DNA from: Gibbula magus
Taxonomy: Eukaryota > Mollusca > Gastropoda > Trochida > Trochidae
Assembly (NCBI GenBank): GCA_936450465.1
Contig: OW388289.1
Location: 68,570,420-68,634,419, forward strand
Direction: 5' to 3'
DNA length: 64,000 nt
A program made the translations under genes and the position numbers. The notes under the pieces are model-generated. The model was not told where the DNA came from. It did not search any database and saw only the letters and a program-made list of their open reading frames with translations. Numbering within the stretch: position 1 is the stretch's first letter; each line of letters starts with the position of its first letter. This document shows positions 47,266 through 59,906 of this stretch, one piece after another.

Positions 47266-47750
47266 TTAAGGCTGGACATCTGAACAAATAATGCATTTCG
47301 TCGGCAACTGCGGGTGAGTCATAGAGGTGGCATGTCCTTTCCTCCCTGGGGAGTCCACGCCACCTCCCTGTCTCAACGGGTAGGTTGTGATTACAGGTTC
47401 GGAATTTTAAAATTGGAATGACAATATCTCTTGGTAGCAACATATATTTTTCAAAATAGGGGTCATCTTTAAAAGAATTGTAGTAATGGCCCTTAGGGCT
47501 TAATCGGATGGATTCCCGCCACGATTGAAGAAATTGATCTTTCAACACAACATCTACTTTTGAGACGAGCCATTTTGTGCTGTAGTTTTGTGGATTGTGA
47601 AAAACATCGCTCACTCCACAGTTATTCAGAATATCTTCTACTTTCACCAGCCATTTATTATTGTTGTTGTGCAGGTCAAATTTCACAAATGTTAAGATGA
47701 TATTAGATAATTTGACGGTTTCTGTTTGTGTAGATGTTTAATGCCAAAAG
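47266..47750 (-). mobile_element. LINE ORF2 C-terminal fragment (upstream part), 5'-truncated
   Basis: Minus-strand frame with KDQFLQSWRESIRLS, LLPRDIVIPILKFRTCNH, LPVETGRWRGLPREERTC and DEMHYLFRCPAL: the Cys-rich terminal domain of LINE ORF2, similar in layout to the relic at 9,366-9,480. Upstream of about 47,690 the frame decays and the element ends, as expected of 5' truncation. The stop that appears to follow (47,246) lies inside the inserted element, not the LINE. Confidence 0.88.
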
Positions 47751-48272
47751 GATACCATTTAACATTGAATAGATGTTGTCAAGGCATCAGGTGAGTACAT
47801 ATTTGAATACATATGTTGTCTGTAAGCTAAATTGTAATTAATTGAAGGCAAATTTTCTTCAGTTACGATGTAGTATCATACATGATTTTCATAATATTGT
47901 CTGACATTTGCAAACAAAATTACAAACTAATTTTCAGAAGAACAGAATATAATCATATACAATGTATAAATGTCACAAGGTAGTCTGCTAAACTTTCCGC
48001 CTACAGTGATACCATCTCGTCTGGATTACCATATACCAATGTCTGTATGTTTCTATGTAATCAACTTAATGTTGATGTCGTCTGTGCGTCAGTATATAAT
48101 TGAAATTGAAAATAAAGTTTTGTGTGCAGGATTTTAGATATAAAAATTGTGTGACCTTATTGATATAATATTTGTTTATTGTTTGTTATATCAGTGTTGC
48201 TATTACTGTTGATTGTGGTTCATTCATTGATTCATTAAATCATGAAACATTCATATATGTAAACAGTACTAG

Positions 48273-48392
48273 TGCCCAGGGCCTACATTTTCGAAGCTCT
48301 CTTAGCACTAAGATAGGAATAAGCCAATGTTAATGTTTGGTACTTACGACTGTCGTAGCGCTAAGAGAGCTTCGAATATCTAGGCCCACGGC
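48273..48392. mobile_element. Short foldback MITE
   Basis: Arms carry GGGCCTA...TTCGAAGCTCTCTTAGC with a few mismatches around a loop of about 50 bp. Non-coding. Confidence 0.75.
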
Positions 48393-49096
48393 CTTATAGA
48401 TTGTTAAGATACTTATTGATAAATTGTTTATAGCAATATTAGTGTGTTATTTACTATTTAGACCATGAGGGACAGTTATATAACCGCTGAAAAGTAACGA
48501 ACGATTTCAACACTTGTATAGATACGAATTGTCTAACTTACTTAGTTCACGAACAATCGATATAATGTTTTAACTGACTGAAAGTACACTCAATTTGGAA
48601 AGACGTTCGAACTATTTTGTGACCAGCAGGTCACTTATGTTTTCCAATGTGTACAACGAAAAGTTCGTGTATGTATTCTTGAAGGAGGGGCATATGTTTC
48701 AGGAGTACATTAATAAACACATGCGACTGAGAAGACGCAATATATTTTTCATTTATGTGAACATTGCGAGTGACCGCGTGCACGTCTGTTTCAATTAGAA
48801 GAACGTAATCAGAAAACCAAGACTTCTGCAGTTAATTCATTTAAGCATATGGCGAATTGGTCAGGGACACATATCAACAAGCACGGTCCAATTTCGTTCT
48901 TCCTCTCGAATAAGATAACTTTAGACAGCATAATGGGGACGATGACAAATGATTGGCTGGGTCTATTCACGTCAGACTTACATCATAGCGGTTGAAGCAG
49001 AATGTTCACCCTGGAAGGGGTTGACGAACAAGTTACTGCGGAGCAGACAGGATACAGGAGCAACGCTCTTTGACAGGACATGACAAGAGATGTTTG

Positions 49097-49432
49097 ATGT
49101 ACACCAGCCAGTTAAATGTTTACAGAAAGCTGCTGACTTTACAAAGAAGCGTAGTCACGAAGTGTATCTTACCAGCAATAGTTTTATTACTAATGTCATA
49201 TCCTCAGATTAGAAACCCAAAGAGTGAAAACAATACTCAGAAGGATCTGACACCTCTCGACAGTCATATGTTGAATGCAGGTTCAAATAATGATACCATA
49301 CGGAACAAGAATATACCCCCTATAAACTATATCACAGAATATGCAAAATATGTAAATACTCGTAATATTCTCTTCGAAAAAGAGAAGCTCAAGGTCATAC
49401 TTCTTGATTTAACACACTTTTTCCGTTTTTAG
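49097..49432 (+). CDS. Candidate first exon of a type II membrane protein
   Basis: A 111-residue frame from ATG: a basic 20-residue head (YRKLLTLQRSVVTK), a hydrophobic run (CILPAIVLLLMSY), then a Ser/Asn/Thr-rich stem with potential N-glycosylation sites. This head-anchor-stem layout is typical of Golgi glycosyl- and sulfotransferases. A possible donor (CTCAAG/GTCATA, about 49,395) would end the exon before the in-frame stop. A CTTTGACAG upstream could be an acceptor, so the ATG may not be in exon 1. No catalytic exon was identified. The class is inference from layout only. Confidence 0.3.
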   Translation: MYTSQLNVYRKLLTLQRSVVTKCILPAIVLLLMSYPQIRNPKSENNTQKDLTPLDSHMLNAGSNNDTIRNKNIPPINYITEYAKYVNTRNILFEKEKLKVILLDLTHFFRF

Positions 49433-50663
49433 GAATCTGTTCATGGTACCTCCAACAGCTTACATGTTGCATGGTACAGCTTTTCTCAGAATTGTTTTTA
49501 AATTGTGTGTGAAGCGTGCTGACATGCATACCTTGATGGGTATTTTTCAGGAGATATTGCCCCGGTGGTATCATCAAAGGGCCAGCTTATATCAGGAACT
49601 GTCAGAGCTATGATAAACCAATACATATCTTAATGGAGTTTTAAGAATACGAAGCCCTCTTTTCGAGTAGGTTGGCATCAAATATCAATGGCAGCATTGA
49701 AATATCATCCCGCAATCAGATTCACATCGATCTGAAACATAACTAGAATTATTTGTGAAAGGTGACGTTTCTTTGGCGTTAGATTCTAGTAAGGTATATA
49801 CTAATATTTTGACATATACAAATAAGTAAGTAAATGGAAATGTAATGTCAAACGAAGAATGTTACCATCGATGAAAACGGTTTCTTTTAGTGTTTTAAAC
49901 AGTGTTATAGACATACCCATTATCCATATATTTGTGATAAACCATTGTCCAAAAGAAACGATACCACCTGCTGCTAATGCTGCTTCAGTAAAAAGTAAAT
50001 CTTGAATAAGTATAATGTTTCATAAGGAAGAAGTGAAATGTTCCCTATTCATGGCATGATACATGTATGTGTACGCCTTTTGGGTGCTGAATTCGCTATT
50101 TCAAGATGGTCTTTTGGACACAATCATTGTTTACATTTAAAAGTTTACACATTTATCATGTTAATAAACGGTGTTCTCGACATAATATAACACCTTTGGC
50201 ATAAAGGTCCATCCATTGAGTAGTTGAGGGTCACATGTGCAAACTGTACAAATGGTGTTATTGTATCGAGAGATACTCACTGTTACCGAAAATTACCATT
50301 TTGATGATAATCGACTCCATATAGTAACAACATAAAGGTAAAGGTAGTGATTTCTGATCGAAAATCGGACAATGCGCCACGATTGTCAATTAGTCATTTT
50401 TTGGAAACGTATTTACAATGGACATTAGAAAAATTTGGGTTGATGAGGTTTAATCGGCCATATAACTACTGTGCATGTTAATGAGACGTGTAGTTTTGGT
50501 TTCTGAACATGAATAATGATGTTGCTCAATTTTAATTGGAAACTATTAATTCTGATGTATTTGGCAATTGGGGATGAATTTGAAATTTGAGTGAATTTAT
50601 TTGAATTAAAACCAGCCCATATGGTATGTTGACACTTAACCCAAATAAATATTATGAGACTCA
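49433..50663. other. Intergenic, no gene seen
   Basis: No frame, repeat or hairpin that I can support. Confidence 0.5.
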
Positions 50664-50674
50664 ATGGATGCATC

Positions 50675-50895
50675 AGGTGACAAGTGACAAGTGACAAGTT
50701 TATTCTGTGAAGAGGCCTCGTGGCCAAAAGCACATACAATACAGCTCAATATTGCGCATGACAATTTACGCTGGGAGATTTCTTTTCAAATATATGGACA
50801 TATTTTTTATATATTCAGGATTGTTAGAAGTCAATAATTGATACAATTTCTCCCTTGAAGGGGATATAAAATAGTATTCAGGAATAAGTAATTAG
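50675..50895 (-). mobile_element. 5'-truncated LINE 3' end with target duplication
   Basis: On the minus strand a short coding remnant (REKLYQLLTSNNPEYIKNM) leads to a UTR with AATAAA and a tail of TGTCACT repeats. The 221-bp insertion is flanked by a perfect 11-bp duplication ATGGATGCATC (50,664-50,674 and 50,896-50,906). Its layout resembles the LINE ending at 44,674. Confidence 0.85.
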
Positions 50896-50906
50896 ATGGA
50901 TGCATC

Positions 50907-53560
50907 TTTAAATTCGATGAGGCTTGGCTACTGTAGAACCTCATAAAGACTAACCAAATAGCCCTAGTTCACTCCCCTATCTCACCTCATTAAGATATTC
51001 CAAAATTCTAAATATTTCAAAAGGCGTGTTTTTAGCTACTAAATACTACGTGTATCTATGTTACAGTGGTATTAATCGTTTGTGGTTTCAACTAGCTTGC
51101 CTATTTGTTTGTAGCGTTTCATTCGGCCGATAGTTTAGGATGCGGTAACTGAGAAATACAATGATACAAATGATAATATTTTTCTTGTGATTTGTTTTTT
51201 TTAAAACATAAATTCATGCAGAATGTTGAGGCATATCCTCAGGAAACCGATGTATGTCTCCATCAGACTATTTTAAATTATGAACATGAATTCAAATACT
51301 TCTAAGGTTACTAATAGTCATTTAATTTAATTATCATCGGTTTGCATTATCGTCATCATATCATCTAAATATAAGCTCTTTGATGAAAGATGTGTCTTGA
51401 CACTAGTTTTTAAAAAACGATATGCATTACAACATTACATTATGTTTTCTAGAGAATAAATATAAGATTCACAAGTTGAAAGATGTTGTCTCTAAGGAAG
51501 ACTATCATTCAAAATCGAAAAGCGAGCAGACATATTAGACTGTTATCATCTGTTAAGGGTGACATTGAAACTAATTGTAGTTGGTTCCGTGTCCAATAAC
51601 TTAAATCGATTACACTTACCTGACGCTTGTAACTGTCACATAAGAATAGCGTTTTTTAAATAAATAGGTTAGTCTAGACCATGTGTCAGGGTAACGCAAT
51701 CTTTCAAGATAATGGAATTATGTTAGTTTGTGTGGTAACTAGCAACGGTGACGTTAAAGTAGGCGAATTGTTGGGATGACACTAGATGAGCAAGGCATTT
51801 TGTAGAGAATATCATGTGAATGAACATAAATTATATATATAATAGTTTAAAGGAAATGGAACATATCCCAGAGTGCGAGCATTTCGCGAAAATTTCGCGA
51901 ATAACGGTGAACTTAATTCTGCACAGTAGTGTGTGTATATATATCGTATATATATCCGTCAAAGATATTTAAATATGTTATATCATACTTGAGACTTTTT
52001 GAAAGTACACATTTTACCACATATATAGTATTTTTCAAAAAGTATCCTCTTTCTGTTTCGCATTATACAGATCAAGAACATTGTTTTTGAAGATGCAGAT
52101 AATGATATTATTCAAAGTACAAACTAGACCTTATTCAATCTTAAAGGTTTAACAATATGTTTGAAAATATACATGTCTTGTAGAAAACATTATACTTTTT
52201 TATCATAATCACTTCCATAGACTGATAACAACAGTATACAAAATATATGGCCAAGTTCATACTTATAATGTGATAGATGGCAAAGGTATAAACGCAGCTC
52301 ATATCAAAGTAGGTGAAGCATTGACTCCAGTAAGTAAGCCGCAGCAACAGCTATATCCGTAAGGACATAACACTACTGACATGTACACGTTTATTGTCGT
52401 CACCGCAGAATTATTTATGGCAGCTAGTGACGAACTCCAGACAAAGTAACTGTCATAATATATCAGTCATGAAACATTGTTATTTCACCAGATGAATCTT
52501 TGCTGGTAAGAATATAACCTTGTTGAGGTTTTCTGTCATCAGTATGTGTCATCGTTCTAGAACCGTAACAGTAAACATACATGATATTGTGAGTATCAGA
52601 ACCATGCAATGTCTTTGTTGTGGAGTGAACTTTTTTCAGTTGAGTACTCATTTAAAACTACCTGTAAACATGTATGTATGTAAATGAAACATAAAATGGG
52701 ACAATATAATCTTCAAAAACACATTGTAGGTAGGCACATAAATGCAAGCACAATAGCCATATAGTAGGACGGGACAGCTTGTCAAACACACCTGCAGACG
52801 ACTATCCGAGCGTGTGATGTAATATACATTAATGGATACTACATGTTTTCTTTTTATCAAATGTCTTCCATGATTATTTCACAAAATTACTGACTCAAAA
52901 TTAAGATCCCGACGACATGCTAATATATATGTATTCAAAAGTCACAAAAGACACAGAGCTATTTTCACTCCAACATGTTTCATTGGTATCATCAGGGGAG
53001 TATGTATATATCGTCATTATGTTATATTTTAATAATGTTATAAAGAAATGTTTATTAAGTTATCTTTATCACAATGTATGCATAGTTGATGCAGTGTTAG
53101 CCAAATTGGACAATTTACTGTTGGCTGATAGCCACTCACAGTGTGTATCTTACTATCAAGGTGCCCACGCCATATCACACCGATCAATGTAATTTCTGCT
53201 TCTTGACCATTGGCATAGACCGATACTGTGTCACTTTGAAGCAATTATCAAGTTCCCAATTAGATTAGACAGAAGCAAGAAAAAGAGATCAATAGTTTGC
53301 CAATCGTTAGGAAATTAGTTTCTCCAACTGACACATAACATTCTATATATAATTTACCAAATGCTATACGTATATATTTCCTCCTATTCTGTCAGCTTAG
53401 ATTTCTGACTTGTGATTGTGTCGGGTTAATGAAATCTTTTCATGATTAGATTAAACTATTATCTCGTATTGGACAGAAGCACAATAGTAAAGGTGTTAGT
53501 CAGGTTATTCCACAAATTATATATGCTGCAATGGTGCGCAGTATTTTGTCATCAGACAAG
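50907..53560. other. Intergenic, no gene seen
   Basis: AT-rich, with short low-complexity frames. No repeat or structured element is supported. Confidence 0.5.
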
Positions 53561-53609
53561 CCGTTGGGAGACCAAAAAGACCAAACAGTTCTAAACAGTA
53601 AGCAATTCC

Positions 53610-53706
53610 TGACACCTGATGGCAGGATTCAAACCCCCAGATTTACTGATCTTTTTACGTATAATGTACACACTAAACAGTAACCATTATGCTACCTCGC
53701 TTCTTT
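53610..53706 (-). repeat. tRNA-derived SINE head
   Basis: On the minus strand GAGGTAGCATAATGGTTACTG (A box, 53,678-53,700) and GGGGGTTTGAATCCTGCC (B box, 53,621-53,638) are both well preserved. They are separated by about 39 bp that do not form an anticodon arm. The body probably continues toward lower coordinates, but its end is unclear. Confidence 0.7.
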
Positions 53707-55620
53707 AAATATAATTTAATAGCGAAATGGTATTAACGATTGAGACACTTTTATTTCATGGTTATAACATCAAAAATGTAATTAAATCTTCCATAGCAAT
53801 GGATATACATGTATATAAGATGTTTATTTCATAGTATGATCTGTCGAGTCAGGGGAATGATTTTAATGTTGATAAATGTTAGATGTTTCTTAATTCATAT
53901 GTATCAGAAAATTATTCATTGCAATAGGCCGCATTTTAAAAATACGGTACGGTAAATGGATTATGATTAAATGAAGAAAACATAATTTCAAACATTTGAA
54001 AACAAGCCTTTTAAGAAAGACAATCGTTCTCAAACAGCAAACATAAACGGATGTAACAATCTGTTAGAAAGGACGTTTAGCGTTCTCTGGTTCCGTAGCA
54101 TGTCCTCTTGGTTGTCAGGTTGTCAATGCTAATTGGTTTCTTGAATATAAACCTTTATCTATTTCATCCAAATGTCATTTATAATTGTTACATGAGAACG
54201 ACATGTTTAGGAAAATGTTTAAGATTACTTTTAAGCATATATATTACAGTGTCTGCTATGTAGGTCGACTACATTGTTAAGTTTCAATTCGTTAATTTCT
54301 AACGATGAAATTAGGTACTCTAAAAGAGAAATCGAGATTATTTTCATCAATATTATTTAATATTATAACGTAGTACAATACGTATCAGTTTTATCAAATT
54401 TGCATAAATTTAGTTTGGATAAACATAAGGTTAATCACTGCAATTGAATAGTCAATGCGCATATGAAGCGTTTAATATAGCACTGTATCAAATCATGGTA
54501 TAATTGATTATGTACATGAGTGTCCATTGAAATATTAATCGAGTAATTATCCCCGTGTAAACAAACTTTCCTTAGAAAGGTATTATAAGGCAGATCGAAA
54601 GAGCAACAGATCAAAAGAGCAATTAGAATTAGAATATCAGCGTGGTCCTTGACTTGTTCCTATACACGAATTCATAACAGACTATCGGTCTCGTTGCTAT
54701 GGTTTCCTTTGACAAAATGTGTATGTGTAACAACCTATAACATAAACCTACAATTCCCATACACCATTTTTACATAGTTTTAACAACTGTGCTTCGTGAT
54801 ATTTGTGTAGTGTCATCTAAATATCACAACAATATTTACGGATTAGGAAATATGAAAGTAAAAGAAGTGGTACGTATAAAAATACTCGTTGGTTAGAAGC
54901 TAAGATCGACTTGATCACGTTTACGTGTTGGTTTTATGTTTGCTCGGAATTCATTTCTTCAAGGTAGGAAAGTAGCAATCCTAACGGTTGTCATTGAAAT
55001 ACCCTTTATAATTAAATATATCTAACAAGTTTCACTTGCGGAGTTCAAACTGTACACAACAATAACATGATTGCTTATGTAGAAACCGTCAAAAACGTGT
55101 TGCCCAAAATTAAGGTTACATGGATATGAGCATTTACATAATTTGTTTAGGTGCGGTTACATTTTTAAATTAACCTCAAGAATCAAATTCGTTATTCATT
55201 TATAAATGCACTTAAACATGAAAACATTTTAATTATTGAATGAAAATATAAAATAGTATGTGCTCTTACAGTGCCGGAATGTTCAATGTACATTTCCGCG
55301 GTGTACTGCTCAGCACTCCCCTGGTTTAATGAAACCTACCATTCAACCAACACTTCAAACCGGAGGAAATCTCGAAAAGTGTGGGTACATCTAATACAAA
55401 GATATCAATTCGAGAACATTCGTACGACATTATATACCGAGTATGATGCACTTGATTATCGTTCGTTGACAAAACACACCTACATGTACCTTAACACTCG
55501 AGTCTTGTCAGTTTCAACATTATACTGATTTGTGTTCGTCAGTGGTTGTGATGGATCTGTTGGAATAATACTTGCGATTAAGTAACTGCTATGGACAAAT
55601 ATGATTTCAAAACGTTGTCG
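53707..55620. other. Intergenic, no gene seen
   Basis: A frame at 55,271-55,528 follows a CTCTTACAG acceptor-like site but has no recognisable domain. Nothing else is supported. Confidence 0.4.
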
Positions 55621-55626
55621 GTAATA

Positions 55627-55872
55627 GTATCAATGGTTTGATTCTTCTGGAATATATCCCCATGTTCTGTGTGTGACAAATCGAATCAATGGTTTGATCC
55701 TTGTGGAATGTTTATCCCCATGTTCTGTGTGTGACAAATCGAATCAATGGTTTGATCCTTGTGGAATGTATCTCCGTGTTCTGTGTGTGACAAATCGAAT
55801 CAATGGTTTGATCCTTGTGGAATGTATCCCCATGTTCTGTGTTTGAAAAATAGTATCAATGGTTTGATCTTT
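55627..55872 (+). repeat. 56-bp minisatellite, four units
   Basis: CAATGGTTTGAT recurs at 55,631, 55,687, 55,745, 55,801 and 55,857 with 56-58 bp spacing. Units share TTGTGGAATGTAT and CCATGTTCTGTGTGTGACAAATCGA. Middle units are nearly identical and the edge units more diverged. Confidence 0.95.
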
Positions 55873-55879
55873 AACGAGA

Positions 55880-57240
55880 TTAAATATGCTATGGGCAACA
55901 TTTAACACTAGATTTGGTTATTAATGAAGTAGCGGGCAATTGGTTCAACAAATTAGCGGAGCACAATCGGATTGTGTTAATGCATTCGGTTGTGGCTATT
56001 TTAAGTTGTTCAAGCTTTCACTGAACACGATCATAAATAAGCATATTGATTGGATGAAATTGGATGTTAGTAAATATAATCATAGAAACGAATATATAAA
56101 TATATTACATTTACGGTTTCATAATTATATATTTCGAGTTATTTATCTTAATTTTTTGTTAACATCCCTCCGAGTAACCTGAAATAATAAATAGTTGCAA
56201 ATGGGACAGTAACTTTACATCTATCAGAGTCATGAAAACGTTAAGGGTATTCAAACAATCATTCGCCTTAAAGTGGTAATTTGAACATAGATATTTTAAA
56301 CTAAAGATAACTGTTTAAGAAATGAAAATCCCTCATTGCTGTTGGGAGACTAGTATATGTCCATTATGTAAACTTGAATATTCCTTTACCTTTAAATATT
56401 CCGTTTTCATCGTCAAGACACACATATTTGATAGAATACTCGTAGTCATCAAGCAAACGCTATACTGACACTTCAGGCTTATGTAAGTCATTTGTCAAAG
56501 AGTTTTACACTGAAACACTAATTGTCAGACATCAAAGGTCATCAAGACTCAGTTATGTTTCAAATACATGTGCCTTTGGTGATTCCAAGTTTGTGCTTTG
56601 GCAAAAACTGTCAAATCTAAGATTAAACATTTTACAGTTCCCAACCGTAAAGTTGGCTGCAAGCTAATGAATGTTATGTCATTGCAACCTATTGACTTTT
56701 CTACTGTTAATACTTTGCAGTGCATGCTTTTAATACATACATGCAGGACACATTTGAATTAAGCAAGCAATTACGCATTACATTAAAGTTTAAAATTAAT
56801 AGGAGTATTTTTTTTATGGAAATCGGAGATTCATACATAGACATATAATTATATTATATTTGTGTAAATAGATTGTCATTATAACGGAAAATATTTTATG
56901 ATTTCTTCTACCCAAAATAATTTTGTTTCCCAGAAGTATTTCTAATTTGACAATAATTTTAACAGATGGTATAGTGTTTTATTCTTAATGAAAAAAACGA
57001 TATTTCTTTATGAAATGTAATTTTTTAAAAACAAATACATACACATGTTGTCTTCGTTATATCATATTAGATAAATGGTCAGGGTGAGCTAAACGAGAGG
57101 GAGGCTGATGTATAAAGATACACCAAGGACGAATAGGCGGATGCTAAACAAACATGCTGATCCGGACACACAAAGATCATAGTTCCCGTCAAAGGATAAG
57201 ATTGTAATGATATTCTTCTATTGTAATCACAGATATATAT
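55880..57240. other. Intergenic, no gene seen
   Basis: Very AT-rich; no supported feature. Confidence 0.5.
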
Positions 57241-57242
57241 AG

Positions 57243-57372
57243 AGAATCTCACCCAAGTGTCTTCTAATATCAAATATATCAACACGAGTTGATTAAAGTT
57301 ACAGGATATTTTTACTTTAATCAACTAGTGTTGGTATGTTTGATATCAGAAGACACGAGGGTGAGATTTTAT
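57243..57372. mobile_element. Short foldback MITE
   Basis: Arms of about 55 bp (AATCTCACCC...GTGTCTTCTRATATCAAA...GTTGATTAAAGT) face each other around a short loop. Non-coding. Confidence 0.8.
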
Positions 57373-59680
57373 TTAACAATTATTAGCCGAAGAATAACAT
57401 ATCTAAAACACAAAACTGCCATTTTGACATCATAGCACTGTAGCGTCTGTATCTACCGTGGGAGCCAGTTTTGGATGATAAATATAAAAATATATCTTCT
57501 GTACAATTTATTTGAATGTGAACCCTGCAAATGTGAACTTACAGCAAGTTGCCGTTTTGTAAATCATACTTATCTGTGTTGTGTATACATATCAATCACG
57601 AGAAAAGATAAAAGATAATGTACAATCATATATAGTTGGTGTATATATAATGATCTGAATATTTGAATATGATATAAAGGAAATTCTGACACATTACAAA
57701 GTTTATGTTTTTATATTTGAAAATGTAAATTGATTCAATACACAATTCAAACAGTGCTGTCTCCTCCGCTGTCAACGTCAATACCAAGCATACATTACAT
57801 CTTTTTATATTGACGTCATTCTTTATTTTTACAGAAGGAAATTGGTGAGCTTCCGCAGTTACACTGTAGCTTTTTAGGGACGCAAAAAGACGTGGTTTCA
57901 TCGATTTGATTTCCCCTCAATTTACGGTTTGTATAGTTCTACAGATATATGCTTTTTTTTCTTTCAAACCATATATATTATTATTTTATCATAGGAATGG
58001 AAGTCACAAATGCAAACATTATATATCATGTCATGCAATAGTATCCTTTGATCGTCACACTTGTTTAGAGATAGAGTAAAGTTCATTACAAATTCATTCC
58101 TTTAACACAGCTTTCTGACATTAAGGATATACCGTTTGTAATACAGTCTACGGATTGTGTGTCTTGCTTTCTTTTTGGTAATGCTAGGTTGTGTTCTTGG
58201 GTATTAGAATAGTTCTTAAATGATCATTGAACACATGTCAAATGTGACAGACTAATCTCACTGATTAAAAACTATTGATCTCGTTCATGTCTCGTTCTCT
58301 GTCAAGTTGGCGTTGACGATTGGTACCAAGTGACATTAATATGGGTAATATCACAAATCAGCTTGTACCAATACACATCATAGAAAACTAGAATTGGTTT
58401 TTGCGATGACTCCTATTAACTATGCGTCAAAAGTGAATTTAAAATTGTATTTATGTTAATGTCATGAAATCTTGGAATGTAACATCCCCATAGCTTAGAG
58501 AAATATGTTCCTGTGTTTAATCTGTTCATTAATGTTTATGGAATTACAGGTAATGTATCCCCGTTTATGGTCAATTTCAGCTTTTAATTAATAGCTAAGC
58601 TCGCCTAAGTTTCAAGTCCTTATAAATTCATGAACAAAATATATGAATGAACATATACATCGTAATGCTAATAAACAGCCATAGTTATTCTGATCGTTGG
58701 TTGTTATTTGTCCACACGTGTGTCCTTTATGAAACCGGGATAAGTTCATATTATTGAACAATATTGAGTTATGGAAGATATGCATGCCTTTATAAGTATA
58801 AAGACCTCTGTAGATATAATAAGTAAGAGATAGCGTGACCGAAACCTCATGATTAAAATTTTAAACAGAATATAGGTCAGTTTTTAAGGTTTAAATATCG
58901 GTATTCATTTGGAGTTGACTTTGTTTTAAATAGTGTAGTGTGGAGTATTTAAAACACTGATACAAACTGAGGATGGCACTGAACCAATGAAAGTCAGTCG
59001 TACATTTCCGATAAAAAAAACATAATATGATTATATACATTAATATCAACTTTGTACTTCTTAACGACTTAAAACGATTTCTGAAATTGCAACGAGTCAA
59101 ACAATTTGAACAAGACTTTTCAACATGAGATCTCAATGGGAGAACCATGTAACCATATTAAGATCTTAATAAAGATGTTTATCTTCTCGTTACCCCTTTT
59201 TCATTCATAGAGTACTGAATATGACATTTGAATTACGACATTTTATACCTAGGTACTGTATTAAGGTACCGACGAAGATACCACAGTCCATGTGCAGTAC
59301 ATTCATACAGGCATTTACAGCATATATATTCTTAAATTCATATTTATGTAATGCGTTGTCTTTAGGATGTATATAAACCACCATAAGAACATAAACGTAT
59401 AATATCATACGTTTTTAATACAAACGTATCTGTGTCATACACTATGGGGCGGTTATGTATGGAAATGTATAGATGGTACGTCAGAAATATTTCTCTTAGT
59501 TCTCGCAATTTCTAAATATTCTGCAATTATATTACTCACAGAGATACAAAACAAACAGAGTTCAATTGAATATAGCATTATTAATGCAATTGATATTAAT
59601 ATTTGTCATCGATGCATGTAGTCTTCTAAACAAAATACAATACAACCCCGTGTATATGTACACCTATCACTACACTGTAC
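57373..59680. other. Intergenic, no gene seen
   Basis: No coding frame or repeat that I can support. Confidence 0.5.
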
Positions 59681-59685
59681 ATACA

Positions 59686-59906
59686 CTTCCCTAAGCAAGG
59701 CGTACCTCTTGACAGTCTTGAAATTACTGACTGATTTAAACCTTGTCTCATTTGTTTAAGATTTTCATGTTTGGAAATTAGAGCCCACTATGCTTTTCGG
59801 GTGCCTCGTTCCACTATCTTAGCACGGAAAAGAGAGGAAAATACTACAAGGCTTCTATCAGTCAGTGAGGGAGATTGACAAGGGGTATACGCCTTACTAG
59901 GGAGAG
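59686..59906. mobile_element. Foldback MITE, family 1 (second copy)
   Basis: Arms begin CCCTAAGCAAGGCGTA and its inverse and include ACTGACTGAT, AACCTTG and CTATCTTAGCACGG on the two sides. ACTGACTGATTTAA and the GCAAGGC start are shared with 33,308-33,552. The outer arm end is more diverged than in that copy. Confidence 0.65.

Noticed and set aside
55271..55528. Exon of a fucosyltransferase continuing the 49-kb frame
   Set aside because: Two Cys and a Thr are not enough; the expected Ala-Asp-Ala-Val-type block and later motifs are absent.
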